DNA of 26,475 nt, from IMG/VR virus record IMGVR_UViG_3300032085_000588, positions 1 through 26,475 of that record. One strand, given 5' to 3'. This DNA comes from a virus. The notes beneath the pieces were generated by a model, which worked only from the letters and a program-made list of their open reading frames with translations, did not search any database and was not told the DNA's origin. Each line of letters starts with the position of its first letter. Positions within the stretch are counted from its first letter, which is position 1. The position numbers and the translations under genes were made by a program. Below are positions 7,407 through 13,691 of this stretch, piece after piece.

Positions 7407-8038
7407 GTCTTATAATTTAACAATTCTTTTTCTCTTTTTAATTCATTACACATATTACGATGCACAGTACGAGATGAACATCCTAAGGCTTCAGAGATCG
7501 CGCGTATCGTGATCTTTTGATTGTTATCATGTAAACCTATCATGCATTCATAAATGTCATCAGCATGGATCCTTTTTGATCTACCAACTAATTTACCTAC
7601 TATAGCTAATTTATCATGCTTCTCAATACCGCAACCCATTTTAAATATTACTTTACGTAATTTATTCTTAGGTGGAGCATCAAGATCGCACATGTAAACA
7701 TCGTGTATAACTCTATCTAATTGTGACTCTGACATAGCAAAGGTACAAAAACCATTTGATTTATCAGCTATAAATTTAGATAATTCTGTAAAATCATCTA
7801 CACTTAACTGAGGGTTTAAATACCATAGTACTAGCAAGTGCCACTTAAGACTTTTAAATGTGTTAATTTTAGCCTTACTCTTGAAAAGATCATACGCAGA
7901 ATTAGTACCCTCCTCGTAAAACCAGTACTGACCTGTTTCTAGGGTCGGAGGTTCTATACGAGTATTAGGATCTAGCCTGGTAACTATTCTTCTACGATGC
8001 AACCAGTCAAGATTTCTATGTATATCTTTGTGTGACAT
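7403..8038 (-). CDS. HTH DNA-binding protein, possible regulator or replication initiator
   Basis: A 211-aa protein with a C-terminal helix-turn-helix at about 176-197 (ITIRAISEALGCSSRTVHRN), the classic A..LG.S..TV.R pattern. The N-terminal 130 residues are helical with many aromatics (GQYWFYEEG, WHLLVLWYLNP) and are not recognised. It is the first of two regulators, overlapping the sigma gene by 4 nt and the 45-aa gene by 1 nt (TAATG). Its start codon is embedded in an interrupted inverted repeat whose main arm recurs in the divergent control region at 16.1 kb, so autoregulation or an initiator role is a reasonable hypothesis. A replication role is inference; DNA binding is better supported. 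Confidence 0.65.
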   Translation of the reverse strand: MSHKDIHRNLDWLHRRRIVTRLDPNTRIEPPTLETGQYWFYEEGTNSAYDLFKSKAKINTFKSLKWHLLVLWYLNPQLSVDDFTELSKFIADKSNGFCTFAMSESQLDRVIHDVYMCDLDAPPKNKLRKVIFKMGCGIEKHDKLAIVGKLVGRSKRIHADDIYECMIGLHDNNQKITIRAISEALGCSSRTVHRNMCNELKREKELLNYKT

Positions 8039-8076
8039 TAGCCTGTTACTATTTTATTAATTAGGCTTTTGTCACA
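8031..8076. repeat. Interrupted inverted repeat at the HTH gene start (copy A of a dispersed element)
   Basis: Plus-strand arms are TGTGACATTAGCCT (8031-8044) and AGGCTTTTGTCACA (8063-8076): 12 of 14 positions pair, with two mismatches in the middle. The sequence at 8030-8051 matches, in inverse orientation, 16091-16112 at 21 of 22 positions. The arm covers the start codon of the HTH gene and the last codons of the 45-aa gene. Confidence 0.75.
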
Positions 8077-8175
8077 GTCCACTTGTAATGTCGCAACAAT
8101 GATTCTTTTAGAATCATCTTTACTGTATTTAATTCGATTAAACTCTTCAATACGGTTTTTAAGGTCTTGCTTCAT
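8038..8175 (-). CDS. Small hypothetical protein (45 aa) ahead of the HTH gene
   Basis: ATG at 8175 opens a 45-aa frame, starting MKQDLKNRIEEFNRIKYSKD and ending NKIVTG, whose stop overlaps the HTH start as TAATG. It fills an otherwise empty 140-nt gap, is charged and helical, and lies 2 nt after the membrane protein gene, all consistent with a real gene. Its last 13 codons carry the inverted repeat described above, so the DNA there may be under double constraint. No family recognised. Confidence 0.55.
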   Translation of the reverse strand: MKQDLKNRIEEFNRIKYSKDDSKRIIVATLQVDCDKSLINKIVTG

Positions 8176-8177
8176 GT

Positions 8178-8441
8178 TTATTTAATCTTTATTAACTTGT
8201 TTAACTTGATAATCATAGATGTAAATACTGCTAACAGTATACCACCTATAAATAACTTAGTATCATATGCATATTCTTTCAACCATATACCCCAAGATAA
8301 TACTACTACAGCGTTTGCAAAAACACTCATAGCAGGTATACCCATACCGAAGTGTGGTTTATATTTATATACACTTAATATTAAGTTGTTCGTTGGTATT
8401 AGTAACCCTAACACCATCGCACCCATACCTAAATCTACCAT
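8178..8441 (-). CDS. Small integral membrane protein (87 aa)
   Basis: Three hydrophobic stretches suitable as membrane helices: about 6-24 (GAMVLGLLIPTNNLILSV), 37-54 (AMSVFANAVVVLSWGIWL) and 62-80 (KLFIGGILLAVFTSMIIK), ending in a lysine-rich tail (KLNKLIKIK). It lies between DNA ligase and the regulators rather than in the lysis region, so I do not call it a holin; interaction with the host membrane or superinfection exclusion are possibilities with no direct support. The gap to the ligase is 3 nt. An opposite-strand frame over the same bases is a shadow. Confidence 0.6.
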   Translation of the reverse strand: MVDLGMGAMVLGLLIPTNNLILSVYKYKPHFGMGIPAMSVFANAVVVLSWGIWLKEYAYDTKLFIGGILLAVFTSMIIKLNKLIKIK

Positions 8442-8444
8442 ATC

Positions 8445-9341
8445 TTATTCGTAATCTCTTATACATTTAAACAAAGGGTGACGATAACTACCAGCTTTAG
8501 TACGCTCGAAGTATTTAAACGTGGCTTTCTTACCTACCCATCCTTGCATTATTTCAAAGTTATCTTCTAAGTATTTCTGTTTATCCATAACAGGCATACC
8601 GAACTCATTACCATCAGCATCCATTGCTAAGAATTTACCAATAGTACCTGTACGTTTACCTTTACCTGCAACCCAACCTATAATAGTAGCTTCAGCATCG
8701 TGAAAATTCTTAAATTTCCGTAGATTATGCGAGCGTTTAAACTCATATGGTGAGTTAGTACGTAATATAGAACCTTCGTAACCTTTAGATAAGTGTATAT
8801 CATTTATATCTTTAGCATACTTTTCAGCATAAATCTCATGAGTATCTACATGTTTGATATACATATTTTGTGGTACGTTCATACGTATCCACTCAGATCT
8901 TACATCAAAGTTAGGTCTTTCAAAGGTTGGTACATCCTCTAGTATAACATCATAGCAGTGAAACTGTACTAAGTTTTCAGATTCACGTCTATGTTCGTCT
9001 GTAGGTTTAGTTTTACGTACACAAGAGATAATCTTTTCAAAATCATCTTTTAACTCGTGGTTGTAAAGCTCACCATCAAGTATTGCACCTGGGTTTAATT
9101 GAAAGAAACCTTTAAGATTGAACAATATATGATCAATATTCTTCCACTCTTTACCTGTACGTGAGTAAGCTCTAATTATATTACCGTGGTATTTACCTTT
9201 TACATACTCGTATTCACACTGTATAACACAACGTACACCATCGAGTTTTGGTTGTATAAAGTTTTTAATTTGGTAATCTATTGGTTTATCACTGACTGGA
9301 TAAGCCAACATTGGTTTATATCTCATCTGTACCTCCTTCAT
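8445..9341 (-). CDS. ATP-dependent DNA ligase
   Basis: A 298-aa ATP-dependent DNA ligase. Motif I is KLDGVR with the AMP-accepting Lys32; motif III is AILDGELY; motif IV is YEGSILRT; and the OB-domain end has ATFKYFERTKAGSYRHPLF. It seals nicks, joining Okazaki fragments and recombination products during phage replication. It is compact, adenylation plus OB domain only, like T7 ligase. The first five codons may not be used: Met6 (position 9326), in MRYKPMLAYP, is an alternative that reduces the overlap with the upstream gene from 26 to 11 nt. It is the right-most recognisable replication gene of the leftward arm. Confidence 0.9.
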   Translation of the reverse strand: MKEVQMRYKPMLAYPVSDKPIDYQIKNFIQPKLDGVRCVIQCEYEYVKGKYHGNIIRAYSRTGKEWKNIDHILFNLKGFFQLNPGAILDGELYNHELKDDFEKIISCVRKTKPTDEHRRESENLVQFHCYDVILEDVPTFERPNFDVRSEWIRMNVPQNMYIKHVDTHEIYAEKYAKDINDIHLSKGYEGSILRTNSPYEFKRSHNLRKFKNFHDAEATIIGWVAGKGKRTGTIGKFLAMDADGNEFGMPVMDKQKYLEDNFEIMQGWVGKKATFKYFERTKAGSYRHPLFKCIRDYE

Positions 9342-9579
9342 GTTCTATATCACCTATTTGCTGTCGCAAACTTTTAATTTTCATTTTCATAATTGCACAT
9401 TTTTCGTACTCTTCTCTCTCTTCATACATATTTAATAGAGTAATACATCTAGCTAACTCACCAACTGCATGATCAAGATCGTTTTCAGTTATGTGAGCTA
9501 TACCACCAGCCTCTCTACCTATACGTATTAGCTCTTCAGCTATTCGAGTACCTAGTTTATTAAATTGTTCGTTTGTCAT
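9316..9579 (-). CDS. Hypothetical helical protein with UVR-like motif (87 aa)
   Basis: An 87-aa charged helical protein. The stretch MYEEREEYEKCAIMKMKIKS (about 51-70) resembles the UvrB/UvrC interaction motif (EexdFExAaxxRDxIk), a short helical hairpin used for protein contacts; this is a weak by-eye match. The start ATG overlaps the end of a 33-bp intergenic motif that fills the gap to the upstream gene. The end overlaps the ligase gene by 26 nt (or 11 nt from the alternative ligase start). Confidence 0.6.
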   Translation of the reverse strand: MTNEQFNKLGTRIAEELIRIGREAGGIAHITENDLDHAVGELARCITLLNMYEEREEYEKCAIMKMKIKSLRQQIGDIEHEGGTDEI

Positions 9580-9610
9580 ATTATCTTATACTAATCGTAT
9601 TTAGTTTGTA
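9578..9610 (-). promoter_or_regulatory. 33-bp intergenic motif, copy 1
   Basis: On the minus strand TACAAACTAAATACGA, nine variable bases, then GATAATAT. It begins right after the TAA stop of the upstream gene, and its last two bases are the first two of the next ATG, leaving no room for a leader. It has AA in place of the usual TG before GATAATAT, so it is an atypical copy. Confidence 0.5.
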
Positions 9611-10030
9611 TTAGTATGATGTAGTCTTAACCACTGAGTCAAAACCACCATCACGTAATTGATCTTGTAAATCTATAGGTTCACCTACAAATATACATTT
9701 ATCTTCTCTTGATACTAATGTTCTACAGCAGTCAGGTTGATCACATACAACTTCATCACCAACTTTAAATATACTCATCCATGTAGATTTATTGTAGTGC
9801 TGCCAAATATAGTATATATAATCTAGATTACCACGTTTGGTATCTAGACTATCTATTTCTATATCATCAAGACCTACTCCATCTACTATTGAATTAGCAA
9901 TATCTAAACCTAGTGACTCAGGGTGACCGTCACGATTTTTGTATAACTGTGCGTGCCACTTTTCCGGGTGCTCACTAAATGATACACCTGATTCGCGTGT
10001 AGCGAACCTAATAATCGCTCTCGTACTCAT
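9611..10030 (-). CDS. Hypothetical protein (139 aa)
   Basis: I place the start at ATG 10030 (MSTRAIIRFATRESGVSF); a longer in-frame option at 10087 adds 19 residues that lie entirely inside the upstream gene. The protein has a beta-rich opening, LYKNRDGHPESLG, a tyrosine-rich centre (DYIYYIWQHYNKSTWMSIF) and a Cys cluster (CDQPDCCRTL). No characterised family is recognised, although the STRAIIRF...DGHPE layout is familiar from unnamed phage proteins. It overlaps the upstream gene by 23 nt. Confidence 0.6.
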   Translation of the reverse strand: MSTRAIIRFATRESGVSFSEHPEKWHAQLYKNRDGHPESLGLDIANSIVDGVGLDDIEIDSLDTKRGNLDYIYYIWQHYNKSTWMSIFKVGDEVVCDQPDCCRTLVSREDKCIFVGEPIDLQDQLRDGGFDSVVKTTSY

Positions 10031-10262
10031 AATATCTGTTTTGTGTTTCTTCAATAATAAATCTACCCCATCTAGTGTGAAACCCATAGCTATGTGACAT
10101 ACCTACAGGTTCGTTAGCTAGAAGTAATCTCATTAACTTATCTTCATTCATATCTTGTTCTTCAGCTATATCTGTTATAGCACTAGCTAGAGAATATAGA
10201 TTATGTCTAGGTTGTTTACCTAGCTCGTTAACAATGTACTCTTTAATTGTAAATGCTTTCAT
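10008..10262 (-). CDS. Hypothetical protein (84 aa)
   Basis: Starts MKAFTIKEYIVNELGKQPRH; helical N-terminal half and an aromatic, charged C-terminus (NRYYEYESDY). Its ATG overlaps the stop of the small membrane peptide gene as ATGA, indicating coupled translation. No family recognised. Confidence 0.6.
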   Translation of the reverse strand: MKAFTIKEYIVNELGKQPRHNLYSLASAITDIAEEQDMNEDKLMRLLLANEPVGMSHSYGFHTRWGRFIIEETQNRYYEYESDY

Positions 10263-10342
10263 TTTATTTTAACTTTTCTTTGCCTAACTTCTACAGCACC
10301 TAGTGCATATATTGATAGTATTGCTATTATTTGCCAACTCAT
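10259..10342 (-). CDS. Single-span membrane micropeptide (27 aa)
   Basis: ATG 10342 gives MSWQIIAILSIYALGAVEVR followed by a basic tail (QRKVKIK). Residues 2-18 form one hydrophobic helix. The stop overlaps the next ATG (ATGA), and the gene starts 1 nt after the previous stop, which strongly suggests a translated frame despite the small size. Function unknown; such peptides may act on the host membrane. Confidence 0.55.
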   Translation of the reverse strand: MSWQIIAILSIYALGAVEVRQRKVKIK

Positions 10343-10343
10343 A

Positions 10344-10625
10344 TTAGTCCAGTAAGACCATATACGCTTTAGCATTATGAGTGCGAAACCAGTCTAAACC
10401 TTTACGCATATCTTCCTGCATTGGAGCAGTTCTCTCGTCAAACATATCACCGTGATACCTCATCTCGATATACATTTGAGCACCCATTATCATGTCGTAA
10501 ATTGATAGCTCTAATCCATTTAATTCGTACTCTTCTCCACTGAAAGGATTTCTTACAGTTCCTCCTTGTTCGTATACTTCTCCTTCGAACCATTTTGGTA
10601 CTTTTTGCTCTTTAGTTTTAGTCAT
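10344..10625 (-). CDS. Hypothetical phage protein (93 aa)
   Basis: I use ATG 10625 (MTKTKEQKVPKWFEGEVYEQ), 1 nt after the preceding stop, rather than the upstream in-frame ATG at 10661, which would overlap that gene. Features are NPFSGEEYELNGLELSIYDM, a methionine-rich helix, and the ending LDWFRTHNAKAYMVLLD. I associate this layout (vPkWFeGevYe, NPFSGEE, AYMvLLD) with an unnamed protein common in marine phages, from memory and without a search. No function known. Confidence 0.65.
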   Translation of the reverse strand: MTKTKEQKVPKWFEGEVYEQGGTVRNPFSGEEYELNGLELSIYDMIMGAQMYIEMRYHGDMFDERTAPMQEDMRKGLDWFRTHNAKAYMVLLD

Positions 10626-10626
10626 A

Positions 10627-10860
10627 TTATGCTTTTTTAATAAATGAATCACCCCACACAAAGTCGTTCATAGATACATCATAGAAGTTATCATGTGAAA
10701 AATTAACAACTTGTCTCGCTGTACCGATAGGTAAATCAGTCCAGAATTTGTTAGTTTCTAATTGATTTTTAACATCCTCAACTAAATAAGGGTATCTTTC
10801 TTTCTCTGCCAGTATTTTAGTTTTGACCGCTGGCTTCAGTCTTTTCCATAGGTTTTCCAT
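10627..10860 (-). CDS. Hypothetical protein (77 aa)
   Basis: Starts MENLWKRLKPAVKTKILAEK; ends NDFVWGDSFIKKA. Mostly helical and mildly basic at the N-terminus. No family recognised. It lies 19 nt after the 39-aa gene and 1 nt before the next start. Confidence 0.6.
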   Translation of the reverse strand: MENLWKRLKPAVKTKILAEKERYPYLVEDVKNQLETNKFWTDLPIGTARQVVNFSHDNFYDVSMNDFVWGDSFIKKA

Positions 10861-10879
10861 AGATTTTGTTTATTTAAGG

Positions 10880-10999
10880 TTAATATCTACGTTTTTTACG
10901 TCGTTTTTCAGACTCTTCGTTTAATTTGTCTATTAATCTAGCACAAAGATCTACAGAGATCTCTTCTGAGTAGTACAAATCATAAATTAATCTTCTCAT
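10880..10999 (-). CDS. Small basic protein (39 aa)
   Basis: ATG 10999 gives a 39-aa frame starting MRRLIYDLYYSEEISVDLCA and ending in a strongly basic tail (EKRRKKRRY). It lies between the tRNA-like element and the 77-aa gene and explains most of an otherwise empty 240-nt stretch. The upstream leader is AT-rich (AAAATTACAAAT). No family recognised; the tail could bind nucleic acid. Confidence 0.45.
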   Translation of the reverse strand: MRRLIYDLYYSEEISVDLCARLIDKLNEESEKRRKKRRY

Positions 11000-11013
11000 A
11001 TTTGTAATTTTAG

Positions 11014-11060
11014 TGACCAAGGTGGAGTCGAACCACTTTTCATATCCATTATACTTGGGC
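11014..11060 (-). other. Degenerate tRNA-like element lacking an anticodon arm
   Basis: On the minus strand GCCCAAG (11060-11054) and CTTGGTC (11021-11015) pair at 6 of 7 positions. Inside them is a D-loop-like TATAATGGATA and a T-arm GTGG-TTCGACT-CCAC, followed by a discriminator A. There is no anticodon stem: only about 17 nt separate acceptor and T-arm. It lies between the stop of the 121-aa gene and the 39-aa gene. It could be a decayed tRNA or an RNA-processing signal. Confidence 0.5.
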
Positions 11061-11105
11061 TGTAACCTGCTTTAATATCTCCTCCCTGAGTGTTTAAAGC
11101 GACAG

Positions 11106-11471
11106 TTACTCTACGTTTACATCAACGTCGTCACCAACTGCAAAGACGTTTTCTAAGCGATCCATAATGCGTTGAGTTAATTCTTCTTGACATCTTGACC
11201 AGTCTAAGTGATTAACTGAAACTCTGTTATCGTAATCAAGCTCTAATTCTAGTTCGCAATCACTAACATCTATGTCAAATGTTTCACAGGCTGACTCAAC
11301 AACATGCTGAACTTGATCCATTTGCGCATGAGATAACTTAGGTTTGTTTAAATCTTCTAATCTTTTAGTAAATGCCTCTTGCTCTGCAACTAAGTTTTTA
11401 ACGTTACCGCTTGCTTCTTCGATAAGAACTGTAAGTTCTTTAATTCTGTTTTCTAATTGTACTCTGTCCAT
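11106..11471 (-). CDS. Hypothetical coiled-coil protein (121 aa)
   Basis: Residues 3-45 form a heptad-like coiled coil (LENRIKELTVLIEEASGNV, then LVAEQEAFTKRLEDL); residues 60-121 are very acidic with repeated Asp/Glu, ending DDVDVNVE. It starts 16 nt after copy 2 of the 33-bp motif. Acidic early proteins sometimes mimic DNA or bind host regulators; that is speculation here. No family recognised. Confidence 0.6.
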   Translation of the reverse strand: MDRVQLENRIKELTVLIEEASGNVKNLVAEQEAFTKRLEDLNKPKLSHAQMDQVQHVVESACETFDIDVSDCELELELDYDNRVSVNHLDWSRCQEELTQRIMDRLENVFAVGDDVDVNVE

Positions 11472-11487
11472 TTGTTATTAATTTAAT

Positions 11488-11520
11488 ATATTATCCATAA
11501 GCAATCGTATTTAGTCTGTA
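11488..11520 (-). promoter_or_regulatory. 33-bp intergenic motif, copy 2
   Basis: TACAGACTAAATACGA, seven variable bases, then TGGATAATAT on the minus strand. The TAA at motif positions 8-10 is the stop codon of the 43-aa gene. The next ATG is 16 nt downstream. Confidence 0.55.
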
Positions 11521-11642
11521 AAAGTAGCATATACTTTCACACCTTTCACTGTACAAATCAACTCATGTCGTTTATTTTCTACTACTTTAGTAGATTTTGG
11601 TTGATACTTTGGGTTTTTACTGTTTAGTTTCCTCTTTTTCAT
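11511..11642 (-). CDS. Small basic protein (43 aa)
   Basis: ATG 11642 opens a 43-aa frame (starting MKKRKLNSKNPKYQPKSTKV, ending KVYATFTD) overlapping the end of the previous gene by 26 nt. The very basic N-terminus and the stop inside the conserved motif, as in other cassettes here, support it. No family recognised. Confidence 0.5.
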   Translation of the reverse strand: MKKRKLNSKNPKYQPKSTKVVENKRHELICTVKGVKVYATFTD

Positions 11643-11820
11643 AATAAAGTCCTTTAAAAACACTGGTTACTACTTCGTCTATTTGCTCTAAATTTAGTTC
11701 TTCACCACTAATGTTAGCAGTTTCGTACATTACATCGCATACTCTAGCTAATATAAAGTCAGATACCTCATCAATTAGAGTGCATTTAGCAGTTTCCATC
11801 TCTTGTTCTGTTAATTTCAT
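11617..11820 (-). CDS. Hypothetical acidic protein (67 aa)
   Basis: Starts MKLTEQEMETAKCTLIDEVS; helical and acidic, ending KEETKQ. Overlaps the 206-aa gene upstream by 4 nt (ATGA type), so the two are translationally coupled. No family recognised. Confidence 0.6.
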   Translation of the reverse strand: MKLTEQEMETAKCTLIDEVSDFILARVCDVMYETANISGEELNLEQIDEVVTSVFKGLYYEKEETKQ

Positions 11821-12437
11821 GATAAATTATATCTTTGTCCGTTAATAATTACTTGTACATCATCTTGTGTTCTAGCAAGAGGGTTATTATATTTTAACTG
11901 ATTATACTCATCGCGAGTTATAGTTATCATTTCACCTTCCCATTTATGCTTATATCTATACTCACAGCACTCTTTCATTTGCTCAATATTCCAGTCACAA
12001 CAGCTATATAAGTTATTTCTATAGCGATTTTTAAGTATATAATTAGCTAAGTAAACAAGTTGGTCATCAAAGTTACCAATAAAAGCTGGCTTACTAGTTC
12101 TATATTTAGTGTATTTTTTGTAATAACTATTCCAATACATCTCGTTAGTCTCATATCTTTTATTAATATACCACGGAGAAGAGTTGTAATCACTAACATC
12201 TCGTATGTAACCTGATTCGTAAATAGCGTACTTGTATTTAGTATTTTTACCAGTATAACTTAATCTACTAATAGGTAACTCATAAACTGTTGTACCATTT
12301 TTCTTCTGACGACTAGTAGTTATCTCCTTGATACCCATTAGTTTAAAGAAACCAAGTGCATCAGTGCGATCTTTTATAGTCGTATCAATTTGCTTGCTAG
12401 TTATTTTACCAGCTTCATCTAAGTATCTGTTACTCAT
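11817..12437 (-). CDS. Hypothetical protein (206 aa)
   Basis: The largest unrecognised protein of the early array. It is rich in Tyr, Asn, Lys and Arg, with a Cys cluster (CCDWN, then CCEYRYKHKW, about residues 145-167) that could bind metal. The N-terminal 60 residues are mixed helix and strand (ALGFFKLMGIKEI); the C-terminus ends INGQRYNLS. It overlaps the upstream gene by 4 nt and the downstream gene by 4 nt. No known family assigned. Confidence 0.65.
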   Translation of the reverse strand: MSNRYLDEAGKITSKQIDTTIKDRTDALGFFKLMGIKEITTSRQKKNGTTVYELPISRLSYTGKNTKYKYAIYESGYIRDVSDYNSSPWYINKRYETNEMYWNSYYKKYTKYRTSKPAFIGNFDDQLVYLANYILKNRYRNNLYSCCDWNIEQMKECCEYRYKHKWEGEMITITRDEYNQLKYNNPLARTQDDVQVIINGQRYNLS

Positions 12438-12637
12438 ATCTCTGCTTTATCTGTTATTATTTCACCATCTGAGTGTGACATCCACTCGCAATCTGTTAAT
12501 CTGTGACCTTCACCGATTAAAAAGCTTTCAATAGATTCAGAAGCATTAGGGTGATCTAACCAACCATTTTCTTCGTCTACTGTAACGTCATATTGAAACA
12601 CTCGTCCTTCTGTAAAGTCTAATACTGTTATATACAT
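12434..12637 (-). CDS. Hypothetical acidic protein (67 aa)
   Basis: Starts MYITVLDFTEGRVFQYDVTV; beta-rich first half then an acidic segment with CEWMSHSDGEIITDKAEI. This pattern (short beta hairpins, TDCEWM) looks like a small early phage protein, but no function is known. It starts 24 nt after copy 3 of the 33-bp motif. Confidence 0.6.
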   Translation of the reverse strand: MYITVLDFTEGRVFQYDVTVDEENGWLDHPNASESIESFLIGEGHRLTDCEWMSHSDGEIITDKAEI

Positions 12638-12661
12638 AGTTTTAATTTAATTTGTTCATAG

Positions 12662-12694
12662 ATATTATCCATGAGTGTTCGTATTCATTTTGTA
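12662..12694 (-). promoter_or_regulatory. 33-bp intergenic motif, copy 3
   Basis: TACAAAATGAATACGA, seven variable bases, then TGGATAATAT on the minus strand. Here almost the whole motif lies in the last ten codons of the upstream 60-aa gene, whose TAA stop is in GATAAT. The next ATG is 24 nt downstream. Confidence 0.55.
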
Positions 12695-12847
12695 AATTAC
12701 AAACTCTACCATATCAGATATAATAGTTTGTACTTCATCACCAGTAAGACAGTAGCCAGTTAAGTAATCGAATTCTTGTATTAATTCATTATATAAGTCT
12801 TCTCTGTGCTCATCTTCTACTGGTTTTATTACTCTAAAATTTTTCAT
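12665..12847 (-). CDS. Hypothetical protein (60 aa)
   Basis: Starts MKNFRVIKPVEDEHREDLYN; helical and acidic, ending KMNTNTHG, where the last residues are encoded by the repeated motif. It lies directly downstream of tRNA-Arg (16 nt), so it may share its transcript. No family recognised. Confidence 0.55.
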   Translation of the reverse strand: MKNFRVIKPVEDEHREDLYNELIQEFDYLTGYCLTGDEVQTIISDMVEFVIYKMNTNTHG

Positions 12848-12863
12848 AATTCTTAATTTTTAG

Positions 12864-12937
12864 TACCCGAGATGAGATTCGAACTCATAACCTACGCCTT
12901 AGAAGGGCGTTGCTCTATCCAGTTGAGCTACTCAGGT
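12864..12937 (-). tRNA. tRNA-Arg(UCU)
   Basis: Complete cloverleaf on the minus strand: acceptor ACCTGAG/CTCGGGT (7 bp, one G-T pair), D-arm GCTC...GAGC with the conserved GG, anticodon stem ACGCC/GGCGT with loop CTTCTAA giving anticodon TCT, and T-arm ATGAG-TTCGAAT-CTCAT. The discriminator is A and CCA is not encoded. It reads AGA codons, which are frequent in the phage genes here, so it probably supports late translation in a host with less of this tRNA. Confidence 0.95.
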
Positions 12938-12941
12938 AAGA

Positions 12942-12992
12942 AGTGCAAGATTTAGGCGCATTAGTTTTAAATCGATTACCTAAACTTACACT
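12942..12992 (-). terminator. Hairpin between the 69-aa gene and tRNA-Arg
   Basis: On the minus strand AGTGTAAGTTTAGG and CCTAAATCTTGCACT pair over about 14 bp, with one bulge and one G-U pair; the loop is about 22 nt. It starts at the stop codon of the upstream gene and lies 5 nt before the tRNA. No U-tract follows, so it may be a processing or mRNA-stabilising hairpin rather than a terminator. Confidence 0.45.
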
Positions 12993-13201
12993 CATCTTAA
13001 ACAAGTGCCGTAACCTTTACGACGACTTGCTTTGTAGACTGCTTCAGCGGTAGCTTGGCTTACAAGCTGTATAGTATTACCGGTTTTGTGGTTAGTGATT
13101 GGTACACAGGCATAACGAGCTGTTGTCGAACAGTTTATACATGTCTTGTAACCTAAGTCTAATCTACCTTGCGGTATTACCGCTGTGCATCTACATTTCA
13201 T
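12992..13201 (-). CDS. Small Cys-rich, putative zinc-binding protein (69 aa)
   Basis: Starts MKCRCTAVIPQGRLDLGYKT with CxC at residues 3-5 and CINC at 21-24, a possible four-Cys metal site; the ending RRKGYGTCLR is basic. No named family. It starts 15 nt after copy 4 of the 33-bp motif and is followed by a hairpin and tRNA-Arg. Confidence 0.6.
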   Translation of the reverse strand: MKCRCTAVIPQGRLDLGYKTCINCSTTARYACVPITNHKTGNTIQLVSQATAEAVYKASRRKGYGTCLR

Positions 13202-13216
13202 AATTTATCGTTTATT

Positions 13217-13249
13217 ATATTATCCACAAGTGGTCGTATTTAATTTGTA
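13217..13249 (-). promoter_or_regulatory. 33-bp intergenic motif, copy 4
   Basis: TACAAATTAAATACGA, seven variable bases, then TGGATAATAT on the minus strand, beginning directly after the TAA stop of the 95-aa gene. The variable part with TGG can form a small CCAC-TT-GTGG hairpin. The next ATG is 15 nt downstream. Confidence 0.55.
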
Positions 13250-13537
13250 TTATGTAGCACAACTTCTTTCTATTGGAGTTTCCACTATTGGTTTATGTAG
13301 TTTAAACATCTCGATTGCTAAATCAAACTCGTTTTCACCAAACTCTTTCATATCTTCAATAGTTTTCCATATGTCTAGAAACTCTTGCTGACCTGCTTCG
13401 TAGTATCGATTATCATCTGAGAACTCATAGAACCAGTCGTGTGACTCTAGTTGCTCTTTTAGTTTTCCTCTTAATTCACTTACTGTCATAGTTTTTTTAG
13501 ATTTCCTGTTAATAGTATTTGTCTGCTTGTCTTTCAT
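13250..13537 (-). CDS. Hypothetical protein (up to 95 aa)
   Basis: Helical, charged protein ending TPIERSCAT. The longest frame starts at 13537; an inner ATG at 13489 (MTVSELRGKLKEQLESHDWF) has an A-rich leader and would avoid the 29-nt overlap with the upstream gene. No family recognised. Confidence 0.55.
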   Translation of the reverse strand: MKDKQTNTINRKSKKTMTVSELRGKLKEQLESHDWFYEFSDDNRYYEAGQQEFLDIWKTIEDMKEFGENEFDLAIEMFKLHKPIVETPIERSCAT

Positions 13538-13691
13538 AAAATTGCTCTATTTCTATATTAATCCACTCATTTTCATAATCCTCTACGTTAGTAGCACTAA
13601 CCCACTTGCCAGTTTTCTTACATTTTAAGTACTCACCTGCAACTTGTACTACTTCATCGTGAGTAAACTTTCTATCGTTCATCTCTGACAT
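13509..13691 (-). CDS. Hypothetical protein (60 aa)
   Basis: A longer in-frame start at 13835 would overlap the upstream gene by 164 nt, so I use the ATG at 13691 (MSEMNDRKFTHDEVVQVAGE); 13682 is also possible. It contains CKKTGKWVSATNVEDYENEW and ends RQADKYY. No family recognised. Confidence 0.5.
   Translation of the reverse strand: MSEMNDRKFTHDEVVQVAGEYLKCKKTGKWVSATNVEDYENEWINIEIEQFYERQADKYY

Noticed and set aside
8167-8454. 95-aa plus-strand open frame
   Set aside because: Antisense shadow of the membrane protein gene (8178-8441); the minus frame fits the operon with tight spacing and has clear membrane helices.
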